A program made the position numbers and the translations under genes. Under the pieces are notes generated by a model that was given only the letters and a program-made list of their open reading frames with translations, was not told the DNA's origin and ran no database searches. DNA of 46,827 nucleotides from a virus. This document shows positions 14,343 to 20,231 of this stretch, in pieces (positions within the stretch are counted from its first letter, which is position 1; every line of letters starts with the position of its first letter). The stretch spans positions 1 to 46,827 of the IMG/VR virus record IMGVR_UViG_3300029989_000043. One strand, written 5' to 3'.

Positions 14343-15064
14343 CAGTTCCTCCTTTTGGCTTCAAGCATTTCAATGGCCTTTTTATATTTTGTGGCTGGTA
14401 GGTACTTCACCATGTCAATTTTCCAATACACACAGAACTTCGCAACATCTGCCCCCACATTTTCAATGAGGGTGAGCAAGTCGCTTGATTGGGCTTCGGT
14501 GATTATGGGACCATCATTTTTTTTACCAGCGCCCCGGCCATCGTCGTCTTGGTCTTTAGCGGCAAGGCCGGTGATGGCTAAAAAGGTGTAGCGCTCTAGA
14601 TAGGAGCTTGCCGAAGAAATAGCTTGTATGGAATTTTTCCCGCCTGAATCATCCGGGGCGGACATGAGAGACGTTGATTTTTCATAGCCTAGCTCATGAG
14701 TAAGAAAGCAGGACACTTGAACTTTGTTTTCCGGTTGCGAATATTCCCAGCGCGTTGACAAGCCATACTTGGAAAGCAAAGGGGTAACGGTATTAACAAT
14801 CTCGCCAAGCTCGGCATGCTTATATTCGGTTGTGCCTTTTGACGTGGTATATTTGACGTGTTTTGTCTTGAGGATAACAATAGCCTCTTTTTTAAAGTCG
14901 GATACGGCTCTGAAATAGGCTTTTTTAGCTTCGTTTTCTTCCCAACGCAATTGCAACTCAAAAAGCTGTTGCATCGCCTCAATTGATGCCCCTGTCTCTT
15001 GCGCACGGGCAATCAGTGCCATAGGAGTAATTTGGGCTTGGATTACGGTCACATCATTCTCCAT
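14342..15064 (-). CDS. erf: ERF-family single-strand annealing protein
   Basis: From ATG 15064 (GAGG upstream), 240 residues. The core has KHAELGEIVNTVTPLLSKYG, QVSCFLTHELGYEKST and NSIQAISSASSYLERYTFLA, ending with DQDDDGRGAG. This is the ERF pattern: a substrate strand followed by the conserved SY-x-R-Y-x-L helix. ERF proteins anneal complementary strands and help circularise terminally redundant phage DNA. It works with the exonuclease at 12740-13363. An upstream in-frame extension seen as open is just the frame through the 47-aa gene. Confidence 0.9.
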   Translation of the reverse strand: MENDVTVIQAQITPMALIARAQETGASIEAMQQLFELQLRWEENEAKKAYFRAVSDFKKEAIVILKTKHVKYTTSKGTTEYKHAELGEIVNTVTPLLSKYGLSTRWEYSQPENKVQVSCFLTHELGYEKSTSLMSAPDDSGGKNSIQAISSASSYLERYTFLAITGLAAKDQDDDGRGAGKKNDGPIITEAQSSDLLTLIENVGADVAKFCVYWKIDMVKYLPATKYKKAIEMLEAKRRN

Positions 15065-15197
15065 TATTTTCCTCACTTCCATCGTCAAGTGGTTCATTTT
15101 GGGGGTCGCTGTTCCACCCGGTGATATTTCTATGGGCCTCTTTGCGCTGTTGCTGGTCAAACCATTCAAGTTCAGGGTTGTTATGGTCCAGGTTCAT
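15054..15197 (-). CDS. Small acidic protein, 47 aa
   Basis: ATG 15197 is followed by 47 codons ending inside the ERF start. The product begins MNLDHNNPELEWFDQQQRKE and is acidic and polar, with no hydrophobic core. A moderate site (AAGGAACAGAA) precedes it. It may mainly provide translational coupling to ERF. No family recognised. Confidence 0.5.
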   Translation of the reverse strand: MNLDHNNPELEWFDQQQRKEAHRNITGWNSDPQNEPLDDGSEENNGE

Positions 15198-15216
15198 TTC
15201 TGTTCCTTGTGCCCAC

Positions 15217-15393
15217 TTAGCATACGCGAGAGATTTCTACCCACTGCTCACCGGCACCAGCCAAAGGCTTGACAAGGTATTCAGTCCGGCCAAAGTTCTG
15301 CCTTGCGTCCATGACTTCAACTTCAATCTTGATTTTTTCCATTGTGATTACTGCGTTGGTCCCGATTACTGCCATCATTTCTTTTGTGGTCAT
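15217..15393 (-). CDS. Small hypothetical protein, 58 aa
   Basis: ATG 15393 follows AAAGGGG by a few bases and is the first gene after the promoter at 15435-15463. The product begins MTTKEMMAVIGTNAVITMEK and continues with KIEVEVMDARQNFGRTEYLV, a small beta-strand/helix fold. It is translated ahead of ERF in the recombination operon, as small proteins of unknown function often are. No family recognised. Confidence 0.65.
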   Translation of the reverse strand: MTTKEMMAVIGTNAVITMEKIKIEVEVMDARQNFGRTEYLVKPLAGAGEQWVEISRVC

Positions 15394-15434
15394 TGGAAAC
15401 CCCTTTTAACAAGACTAGCTGCATTTGTAAGTAA

Positions 15435-15463
15435 ACTATAACAACAACTACGCTAATAGTCAA
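15435..15463 (-). promoter_or_regulatory. Sigma70-like promoter for the recombination operon
   Basis: Minus strand TTGACT (15458-15463), 17 bases, TATAGT (15435-15440). Close to consensus and similar to the parB promoter -10. It lies between the 95-aa gene and the 58-aa gene and would drive genes leftward to at least 11.6 kb. Confidence 0.72.
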
Positions 15464-15470
15464 CAAAAAA

Positions 15471-15758
15471 CTACAGGATTATCCCTAATTCATCGGCCAA
15501 ATTTGCCGCCTCTTGTGTCATCAGATTACCGACATTTTTAGCCCTGAGAACGGCTGCACAGATGGCATCTTCCTTGCTAATACCCCTCCCGCTAAAATAA
15601 CGGGAATCCTGGAAAGACAACATTGCTAAAAAGACATCCCCATCCAGTGTAGCATGGGCCGGTGTTTCGATCTTAACGGTGCCAATGCTCCGCCCATTCA
15701 ACACAATGTTTTCCTCAACGTCTGCCCGTGGTGCCGATGGTTCAAATGTGATGTTCAT
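15471..15758 (-). CDS. Hypothetical protein, 95 aa
   Basis: ATG 15758 overlaps the stop of the 38-aa gene (ATGA). The product begins MNITFEPSAPRADVEENIVL and includes IETPAHATLDGDVFLAMLSF and GISKEDAICAAVLRA, a two-layer alpha/beta appearance. A longer in-frame start exists upstream but would translate through the 38-aa gene. Function unknown. It ends just before the recombination promoter. Confidence 0.6.
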   Translation of the reverse strand: MNITFEPSAPRADVEENIVLNGRSIGTVKIETPAHATLDGDVFLAMLSFQDSRYFSGRGISKEDAICAAVLRAKNVGNLMTQEAANLADELGIIL

Positions 15759-15871
15759 AACGCCCCCTTTATTGTGTAAAATACCCACTCCAAAGCCCGA
15801 TAAAGACCGTAGAATGCTATCGCCGCCATAAACCATGCTGCTATCTCTATTGCAAAGTCCCGTGCGCTCAT
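15755..15871 (-). CDS. Single-TM microprotein, 38 aa
   Basis: ATG 15871 overlaps the stop of the 57-aa gene and its TGA overlaps the next ATG. The product (MSARDFAIEIAAWFMAAIAF, then YGLYRALEWVF) is a short, aromatic-rich membrane helix. The double ATGA overlap supports it. Role unknown. Confidence 0.5.
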   Translation of the reverse strand: MSARDFAIEIAAWFMAAIAFYGLYRALEWVFYTIKGAL

Positions 15872-16041
15872 TTTCCCGCCCCCTGCACCGGATATGCCGG
15901 TTTCATTTTGCCCGATCCGTCGCGCTGGCATCCATCAAACGACATACCGACAACCAGAAGAACAATCGCCAGGACCACCAACAGTATGTCGTTGCCGCTT
16001 GGCCGCTCTTGGCTTCTCATTTTTTGCCACTCCAAATTCAT
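15868..16041 (-). CDS. Single-TM small protein, 57 aa
   Basis: ATG 16041 is chosen because AAAGGA precedes it. The protein has a polar N-terminus (MNLEWQKMRSQERPSGND), a membrane segment (ILLVVLAIVLLVVGMSF) at about residues 19-35 and a Cys/Gly/Lys-rich tail. Topology would leave the tail outside. Function unknown; it is co-translated with the 38-aa TM protein. Confidence 0.6.
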   Translation of the reverse strand: MNLEWQKMRSQERPSGNDILLVVLAIVLLVVGMSFDGCQRDGSGKMKPAYPVQGAGK

Positions 16042-16107
16042 TGGGGTTCCTTTCTTTTTGCTTTTAGACAACGTCCGCTACCCCTATTCGATTTGCAAGG
16101 CCGCAGC

Positions 16108-16818
16108 TCATTTTGTCACCAGCCTTTCAACGCCCCCGCATTCGTCAAAACGGTAGAAATTACGGATAAAGGTTAACTGCTCTTCCGTGGGGTTAATGCG
16201 CGCGACAGCAAAAGCATGGAACAGTAATTGTGCGGCTATACGGTTGTCAACCCTGGCCGTAAGACTCCCACACCAAAGAGGCCATGCTGAATAGTCCAGG
16301 GAAGCACCGTTCAGGGAAGCACCGTCCAGGGAAGCACGGTTCAGGGAAGCATAGTCCAGGGAAGCACCGTCCAGGGAAGCACCGTTCAGGGAAGCATAGT
16401 TCAGGGAAGCATAGTCCAGGGAAGCACCGTTCAGGGAAGCACCGTTCAGGGAAGCACGGTTCAGGGAAGCACGGTTCAGGGAAGCATAGTCCAGGGAAGC
16501 ATAGTTCAGGGAAGCATAGTCCAGGGAAGCACCGTCCAGGGAAGCACCGTCCATGGAAGCATCGTTCAGGGAAGCACGGTTCAGGGAAGCACCGTTCAGG
16601 GAAGCACGGTTCAGGGAAGCATAGTCCAGGGAAGCATAGTTCAGGGAAGCATAGTCCAGGGAAGCACCGTCCAGGGAAGCATCGTCCAGGGAAGCACGGT
16701 CCAGGGAAGCATAGTTCAGGGATACTCCTGTGTTAACAGCGTGTAAAACCAGTTCGCGCAAATTCATTTCGCCCTCAACAATTACATTGCCATTCCATCT
16801 GTTTAATATTTGTGTCAT
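16108..16818 (-). CDS. Pentapeptide-repeat protein, 236 aa
   Basis: ATG 16818 follows GGGAGG. About 29 consecutive pentads of the form A-S-L-[D/N]-[Y/G/R/D] (residues about 32-176) predict a right-handed quadrilateral beta-helix; central Leu and Ala at i-2 fit the pentapeptide fold. A 56-residue C-terminal cap (WPLWCGSLTARVDNRIAAQL, then a DECGGV end) resembles that of other phage pentapeptide proteins. Known members can mimic DNA and bind topoisomerases; this one has no evidence for that. The repeat is unusually uniform at the nucleotide level, so it can change length by slippage. Confidence 0.8.
   Translation of the reverse strand: MTQILNRWNGNVIVEGEMNLRELVLHAVNTGVSLNYASLDRASLDDASLDGASLDYASLNYASLDYASLNRASLNGASLNRASLNDASMDGASLDGASLDYASLNYASLDYASLNRASLNRASLNGASLNGASLDYASLNYASLNGASLDGASLDYASLNRASLDGASLNGASLDYSAWPLWCGSLTARVDNRIAAQLLFHAFAVARINPTEEQLTFIRNFYRFDECGGVERLVTK
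16291..16725. repeat. 29-unit 15-bp tandem repeat (minisatellite)
   Basis: Consecutive units of 15 bp, plus-strand form aYYgtYcagggaagc, fill the pentapeptide gene without gaps. Nearly all differences lie in the codons for the last two residues of each pentad; the remaining nine bases are almost invariant (exceptions: one M for L at about 16550 and an altered last unit). Long uninterrupted copies like this are prone to expansion and contraction. Confidence 0.95.
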
Positions 16819-16841
16819 TTTAAAACCTCCCATGATTTTAT

Positions 16842-16979
16842 TTATGCTACCCAAAATGTACCATCCTCTAGGGTTTCGACCTCTATTTCCGTATCGTGGC
16901 GTATATCAATATATAGGACCTGCATATTGTCTGTTATCCCCTTGGCCTCAACAGCTTTTTTAAATTCTGCCCAAGTCAT
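16842..16979 (-). CDS. Small hypothetical protein, 45 aa
   Basis: ATG 16979 follows AAGGAGG by six bases, so it is preferred to an upstream in-frame start. The product (MTWAEFKKAVEAKGITDNMQ) is a helix followed by beta strands (VLYIDIRHDTEIEVETLEDG). It is compact and soluble. It lies between the two satellite arrays. Similar small proteins with a MTW-x-F-K opening occur in many genomes, with no known role. Confidence 0.65.
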   Translation of the reverse strand: MTWAEFKKAVEAKGITDNMQVLYIDIRHDTEIEVETLEDGTFWVA

Positions 16980-17045
16980 TTTGAACCTCCTTAATGGCGT
17001 AATAAAAAATTCTTTAATGCTGCGTGGCATATTTCCGACCGCGTT

Positions 17046-17342
17046 TTACCCGTTCCCGTCCCCGTACCCGTTCCCGTCCCCGTCCCCGTCCCCGTCCCCG
17101 TACCCGTTCCCGTCCCCGTCCCCGTACCCGTTCCCGTCCCCGTCCCCGTACCCGTTCCCGTTCCCGTTCCCGTTCCCGTTCCCGTTCCCGTTCCCGTCCC
17201 CGTACCCGTTCCCGTTCCCGTACCCGTTCCCGTACCCGTTCCCGTTCCCGTACCCGTTCCCGTTCCCGTCCCCGTACCCGTACCCGTACCCGTACCCGTA
17301 GGATGTTTGGCTATTTTCGCCTATGAAAGTTTGCCGACCCAT
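17046..17342 (-). CDS. [Tyr/Asn/Asp]-Gly dipeptide-repeat protein, 98 aa
   Basis: ATG 17342 follows GGGAGG closely. After a 14-residue leader ([14 protein letters not shown]) the whole remainder is 42 dipeptides, each Tyr, Asn or Asp followed by Gly, encoded by the hexanucleotide array. The stop follows the last unit. No hydrophobic core exists, so the chain would be disordered or fibre-like; Asp/Asn-Gly patterns could bind calcium, which is speculation. Whether it is made is unknown: the array may matter as DNA. Neighbouring genes overlap or abut it in the normal way, which argues for translation. Confidence 0.4.
   Translation of the reverse strand: MGRQTFIGENSQTSYGYGYGYGYGDGNGNGYGNGNGYGNGYGNGNGYGDGNGNGNGNGNGNGNGYGDGDGNGYGDGDGNGYGDGDGDGDGNGYGDGNG
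17049..17300. repeat. 42-unit hexanucleotide array (G-quadruplex-forming)
   Basis: 252 bp of 42 head-to-tail units cccgtN on the plus strand, with N = t (18), a (13) or c (11), never g, and no other change. The minus strand therefore has GGG (GGGG in part) every six bases with three-base loops, ideal for stacked G-quadruplexes. No spacers, so it is not a CRISPR array. Confidence 0.97.
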
Positions 17343-17662
17343 GCTGCCTCCCTGCACCTGATATGCATAATAGCCGTGAGTGGGTTATATTCAATCGTGG
17401 GGCAGAAATCAAGTACGGTTTTTAAAGTGGGGCCGTCATCGGCTATTTCACCCAAACCTTTAGTAGTGCCCCATACCCGGATATGAGCCGCATTGCTAAG
17501 GCTGAAATCCCCCCCATCGGTAACAGATCGGTATCCGACTGCGATCCACCCACGTTGAAGCACAGCAATGTAAATATTGCCCGTCACTTCACTTCGATTA
17601 GCTAATAAAGTATCTTTACGCACGTATTCTACTTCATCAATTTTGATCGTTTCAGGCTTCAT
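17321..17662 (-). CDS. Hypothetical protein, 113 aa
   Basis: The product begins MKPETIKIDEVEYVRKDTLL and has beta-strand-rich segments (GNIYIAVLQRGWIAVGYRSV) with a C-terminal Cys/Arg segment ([11 protein letters not shown]). Small proteins with an IDEVEYVRKD-type opening are found in phages and bacterial accessory regions without known function. It ends in TAG and overlaps the dipeptide-repeat gene start. ATG 17662 follows GGAGAC. Confidence 0.6.
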   Translation of the reverse strand: MKPETIKIDEVEYVRKDTLLANRSEVTGNIYIAVLQRGWIAVGYRSVTDGGDFSLSNAAHIRVWGTTKGLGEIADDGPTLKTVLDFCPTIEYNPLTAIMHIRCREAAWVGKLS

Positions 17663-17674
17663 TTGTTGTCTCCT

Positions 17675-17839
17675 TTATTTTGTGGTATGTTCCATTAAAT
17701 ACAGCAATAATGCCAAATGGCAGGTTTCTGATCGTGTTTGGCCGGTTTTTGCAAGAACGGCTTGCAGAACTGACTCGGTTACATCGTCAATCCTGGTACC
17801 GATGGAGTGCTTTCTGGGTTGTTCGTATCGCTTTGTCAT
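17675..17839 (-). CDS. Ribbon-helix-helix-like protein B, 54 aa
   Basis: ATG overlaps the stop of the 49-aa gene (ATGA). The sequence runs strand (KHSIGTRIDDV), helix (TESVLQAVLAKTG), then TRSETCHLALLLYLMEH as the second helix, matching the Arc/MetJ fold. With its partner it could form a hetero- or homodimeric repressor that acts on the heptads at 18015-18042. The family call is by pattern only. Confidence 0.6.
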   Translation of the reverse strand: MTKRYEQPRKHSIGTRIDDVTESVLQAVLAKTGQTRSETCHLALLLYLMEHTTK

Positions 17840-17985
17840 GGGGTTTCCTTTGCCAGTTTTTTAACCAGCGGTCGGAACAAAGCATTTACAGAAGTGCGCA
17901 AATGGTATGCCCTGTCGCTGATGATTTGCTTTTCTGCCTTTGTCACCCGAATACTAATTGTTTCTGTTAATGGTGCTGTTTTCAT
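17836..17985 (-). CDS. Ribbon-helix-helix-like protein A, 49 aa
   Basis: ATG 17985 follows AAAGGAGGTGACAAA, an excellent site. The 49-residue product has a strand (LTETISIRVTKA), a helix (EKQIISDRAYHLR) and TSVNALFRPLVKKLA as the second helix, as in RHH repressors and antitoxins. It is the first gene leftward from the intergenic region shared with the HNH gene and probably regulates that region. Confidence 0.65.
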   Translation of the reverse strand: MKTAPLTETISIRVTKAEKQIISDRAYHLRTSVNALFRPLVKKLAKETP

Positions 17986-18014
17986 TTTGTCACCTCCTTT
18001 TCTGTTTATTATGA

Positions 18015-18042
18015 TTTATTGTTTATCATTTATTTTTTATGT
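18015..18042. promoter_or_regulatory. Four unspaced TTTATNN heptads (possible RHH operator)
   Basis: TTTATtg, TTTATca, TTTATtt and TTTATgt are contiguous in 28 bp, with another TTTAT at 18005. They lie between the RHH pair and the HNH gene. RHH proteins such as omega of pSM19035 bind 7-bp repeats in the same unspaced way. Confidence 0.45.
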
Positions 18043-18099
18043 TGTCAACAAGAAAAAATAGTGTTACCGTAAATCATATTTCAGGAGGAGGTGCCACCT

Positions 18100-18636
18100 A
18101 TGGGTGCTTATGACGATTATTTAAAAAGTCCTATTTGGGCAGCCAAGAGACAAGAAGCTTTAGCGAGAGATGGGGAAAAATGCCGTTTTTGTTACTCTAG
18201 CAAATCTTTACAAGTCCACCATAGGCATTATCCAAAGGTATACGGCGAAGAACCTTTAGCGGATTTAATTACCTTGTGTGGGTTGTGCCATGAGGTGTTC
18301 CATCTCCAGCGCGAGATAACGCAGCAGTCTTTTAGAAAAGAATCTAAACAGCCTAAAAAACAAACAGTGTCTACCAAAAAAAATAGAAGTGAGAAAAAAC
18401 AAATCAGGGCAGCAACAAATGCCCAAAGTTGGGCGGCATTTAAAAAACTGAAAGAGATGGGGATAATTGAAAACACTAACCAAATTCCGAGGCTTTCAAT
18501 AATAGCTTGGAAAATAAGCGAGTGCCAGGGGAAAGTATTTGACCCGTTGGCTGGTAAGAGATATTTCCAACGCATCGTTGCCGAGTTTCTTTCACTGAAT
18601 AATATTGATTTGTCTATGAAAGCGATAAAAAACTAA
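18100..18636 (+). CDS. HNH endonuclease, 178 aa
   Basis: ATG 18100 is 11 bases after AGGAGG; an in-frame GTG at 18091 is too close. The N-terminal domain has CRFC, then LQVHHRHYPK and LITLCGLCHEVFH, the zinc-bound HNH core with HH as metal/base residues. A lysine-rich linker (about 80-110) leads to a helical C-terminal domain that could bind DNA. It is the only gene on this strand between 2 and 27 kb and may be a homing-type or free-standing nuclease inserted in the region. A short ATG frame with a GGGGAGG site at 18684 follows without clear meaning. Confidence 0.8.
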   Translation: MGAYDDYLKSPIWAAKRQEALARDGEKCRFCYSSKSLQVHHRHYPKVYGEEPLADLITLCGLCHEVFHLQREITQQSFRKESKQPKKQTVSTKKNRSEKKQIRAATNAQSWAAFKKLKEMGIIENTNQIPRLSIIAWKISECQGKVFDPLAGKRYFQRIVAEFLSLNNIDLSMKAIKN

Positions 18637-18723
18637 CCGGTCGGTACTTGACAGGTAAAACAAGGGCCACATGGGGAGGTACCATGCAGCCCGCTCAAAT
18701 AGAGTCCAAAGGAGGTAAGTTTT

Positions 18724-19191
18724 TTAGTTTGCAGAAGAAACGGTTTTCAATTCGGCCAGCGCCGTAGAGAATTCCGTCAGCACACTGGAGTTGTCCGTTC
18801 CGCCGGCGGATACAATCATACTATTGATCGCCGTGAAATTGGTCTGAAACGTAGCGGCCAGGGTCGCCAACTTGGTCCCGTCCGGGGCCGCATTCGCCGC
18901 CGTGGCATCCGCCAGCAATTGTGCATATTCCTTTTGGGCGGCCAGCGCCAGGGTATAAGCCTCTTTTGCCGCCGTGCAGTATGCGGGTTGAGCAACGCAG
19001 ATTGCGGTGATAGATAAAGACCCCACCGGTTTCATCAACGTCCCGGTGATGGTGTTGATCTTCGTGGCCACGGCCAGTATTTTTGTATTGGCGGCCGTTA
19101 CCTTCGTTTCGATGTTTGAAACGGTAGTGTTATTGCCAGCGCAACCACTAAGCGATAGGAGCAGCAGGGGGAACAGAAACAGTCTCTTCAT
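18724..19191 (-). CDS. Lipoprotein, possible outer-membrane spanin, 155 aa
   Basis: The N-terminus MKRLFLFPLLLLSLSGCAG is a lipoprotein signal with lipobox LSGC, cleaved before Cys. The mature part is Ala/Thr-rich and helical, with long stretches lacking Pro (VSNIETKVTAANTKILAVAT). It is translated from an ATG 44 bases inside the end of the one-TM gene. That overlap and its place at the end of the lysis cassette fit an o-spanin; its length is greater than Rz1. It could instead be an unrelated outer-membrane protein. Confidence 0.65.
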   Translation of the reverse strand: MKRLFLFPLLLLSLSGCAGNNTTVSNIETKVTAANTKILAVATKINTITGTLMKPVGSLSITAICVAQPAYCTAAKEAYTLALAAQKEYAQLLADATAANAAPDGTKLATLAATFQTNFTAINSMIVSAGGTDNSSVLTEFSTALAELKTVSSAN

Positions 19192-19477
19192 TGGTATTCT
19201 CCTTTTTTCCAGTTAATGCCTCTATAATTTGGGATGATCCGGGTACAACTACATTAATCTTGGCCTCTGCCGCCTGAATAACTGGGGCTGGGAGAGACGC
19301 TATTGCTTGTCGAATCAGTTTGATGTAATGGCACCATCCATTCTGTGGGACATTTGGATCATTGCCCCACTGTTCCGATTTGATGAATGCCAGAGCCAGG
19401 GGAATAATTACGGTGGATGCAATCCATTGTGCCCCTTTCCATACAGTTTGCCAATCTATTTGGCTGATGAACTCCAT
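19148..19477 (-). CDS. Single-TM protein, possible i-spanin or holin, 109 aa
   Basis: ATG 19477 follows AAAGGAG. A membrane helix (WIASTVIIPLALAF) at about residues 18-31 follows a short polar N-terminus; the rest is soluble with a weakly helical QAIASLPAPVIQAAEAK segment and a charged, proline-rich tail. Type II topology would put the tail in the periplasm, as in an i-spanin. The coil is short, so a holin is the alternative. The next gene overlaps its end out of frame. Confidence 0.5.
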   Translation of the reverse strand: MEFISQIDWQTVWKGAQWIASTVIIPLALAFIKSEQWGNDPNVPQNGWCHYIKLIRQAIASLPAPVIQAAEAKINVVVPGSSQIIEALTGKKENTNEETVSVPPAAPIA

Positions 19478-19478
19478 T

Positions 19479-20039
19479 TCAAGCTCCTTTCAGTCGGTCA
19501 ATATAGACCTGGATATTGTGGTCTTCCGGGTTAATAATTTCGTGGTCATCGTCTTTCAAAATCATAGCCGGTTCGCATTTTTGGTTAAAATTTATAGCCG
19601 GGGTCATAGGGACAGGATCATCGTCACAAATTATGCGGCTGTGAAGCAATTCAGGACCGTTGGTTAGGCGTGAGTATACTCTGGGGCAGCCAAACGTCAC
19701 CACGGGGCAGACAAGAGCTTCTGCGGCTAAAACAGCTATTGCGCCCCCAAGAGAATGGCCGGTGATATAAAACCGTTCGCCTTTTAGGTATTCAATCCGA
19801 GGCCAAAGTATTTTAAAGGCCGAGACAAACCCAGCATGTGCAGGAAAACCTGTAGGACTTTCCACAGTAAGGATATTGAAATCTCGTAACCAATTCTGAG
19901 TATTGGCCGAACCTCGAAATATCAACACTAGGGCTTCTTCCCGTTCGAATATCCCGTAGCGGAGATCATCCACATCAACCCATCCATCCCCGCCTACGTA
20001 TGATTCTTGGCAGAGCTTTGCAAAGTCGGTGTATGTCAC
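19479..20039 (-). CDS. Class-3 lipase (alpha/beta hydrolase), 186 aa
   Basis: The frame starts at GTG 20039, overlapping the 44-aa gene stop (GTGA). All class-3 lipase hallmarks are present: LIFRGSANTQNWLRD (oxyanion side), HAGF, the nucleophile elbow GHSLGG with Ser96, FGCPRVYSRL, DDDPVP (Asp near 141) and a late His174. There is no signal peptide. It is encoded within the lysis cassette, between endolysin and the TM/lipoprotein pair, so an action on envelope lipids at lysis is plausible but unproven. Confidence 0.85.
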   Translation of the reverse strand: MTYTDFAKLCQESYVGGDGWVDVDDLRYGIFEREEALVLIFRGSANTQNWLRDFNILTVESPTGFPAHAGFVSAFKILWPRIEYLKGERFYITGHSLGGAIAVLAAEALVCPVVTFGCPRVYSRLTNGPELLHSRIICDDDPVPMTPAINFNQKCEPAMILKDDDHEIINPEDHNIQVYIDRLKGA

Positions 20040-20170
20040 TCCTTGCCTCCTTTTAATGTTTCAAGCGCCGCTTTTTTCTGAGCCTCACGTTTGCACATAT
20101 CGCAAGTCCCACAATCATAACTTGCTAGAACATAACCACGGGTTTGCCAACAGTATTTTGTCCTCTCCAT
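20036..20170 (-). CDS. Cysteine microprotein, 44 aa
   Basis: ATG 20170 is preceded by AGGTGAGGG. The product has CGTCDMCKREAQKK, a three-cysteine knuckle, and a basic helical tail. Its TGA overlaps the lipase GTG. It sits between endolysin and lipase; metal binding is likely, function unknown. Confidence 0.55.
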   Translation of the reverse strand: MERTKYCWQTRGYVLASYDCGTCDMCKREAQKKAALETLKGGKE

Positions 20171-20231
20171 GCCCTCACCTCAGTTCTATAACCAAAATCT
20201 CCAGTTAAGGGCGTCTATGTAGGCGTGAAGG

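Noticed and set aside
16284-16736. 150-residue plus-strand frame of Lys-His-Arg/Gly repeats
   Set aside because: It is the opposite-strand reading of the pentapeptide minisatellite and lacks a start signal.
16291-17300. CRISPR array
   Set aside because: Both repeat arrays are contiguous with no unique spacers, and no cas gene is present.
16291-17300. Diversity-generating retroelement target
   Set aside because: There is no reverse transcriptase and no template/variable repeat pair; changes fit tandem repeat shuffling.
16810-17326. Pro/Phe and Arg/Ser repeat frames on the plus strand
   Set aside because: Shadow frames of the hexanucleotide array; all frames stay open because the repeat length is divisible by three.
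18684-18767. Plus-strand frame of 27 codons with a GGGGAGG site after the HNH gene
   Set aside because: It overlaps the lipoprotein gene on the other strand and its composition is antisense-like; at most a remnant.
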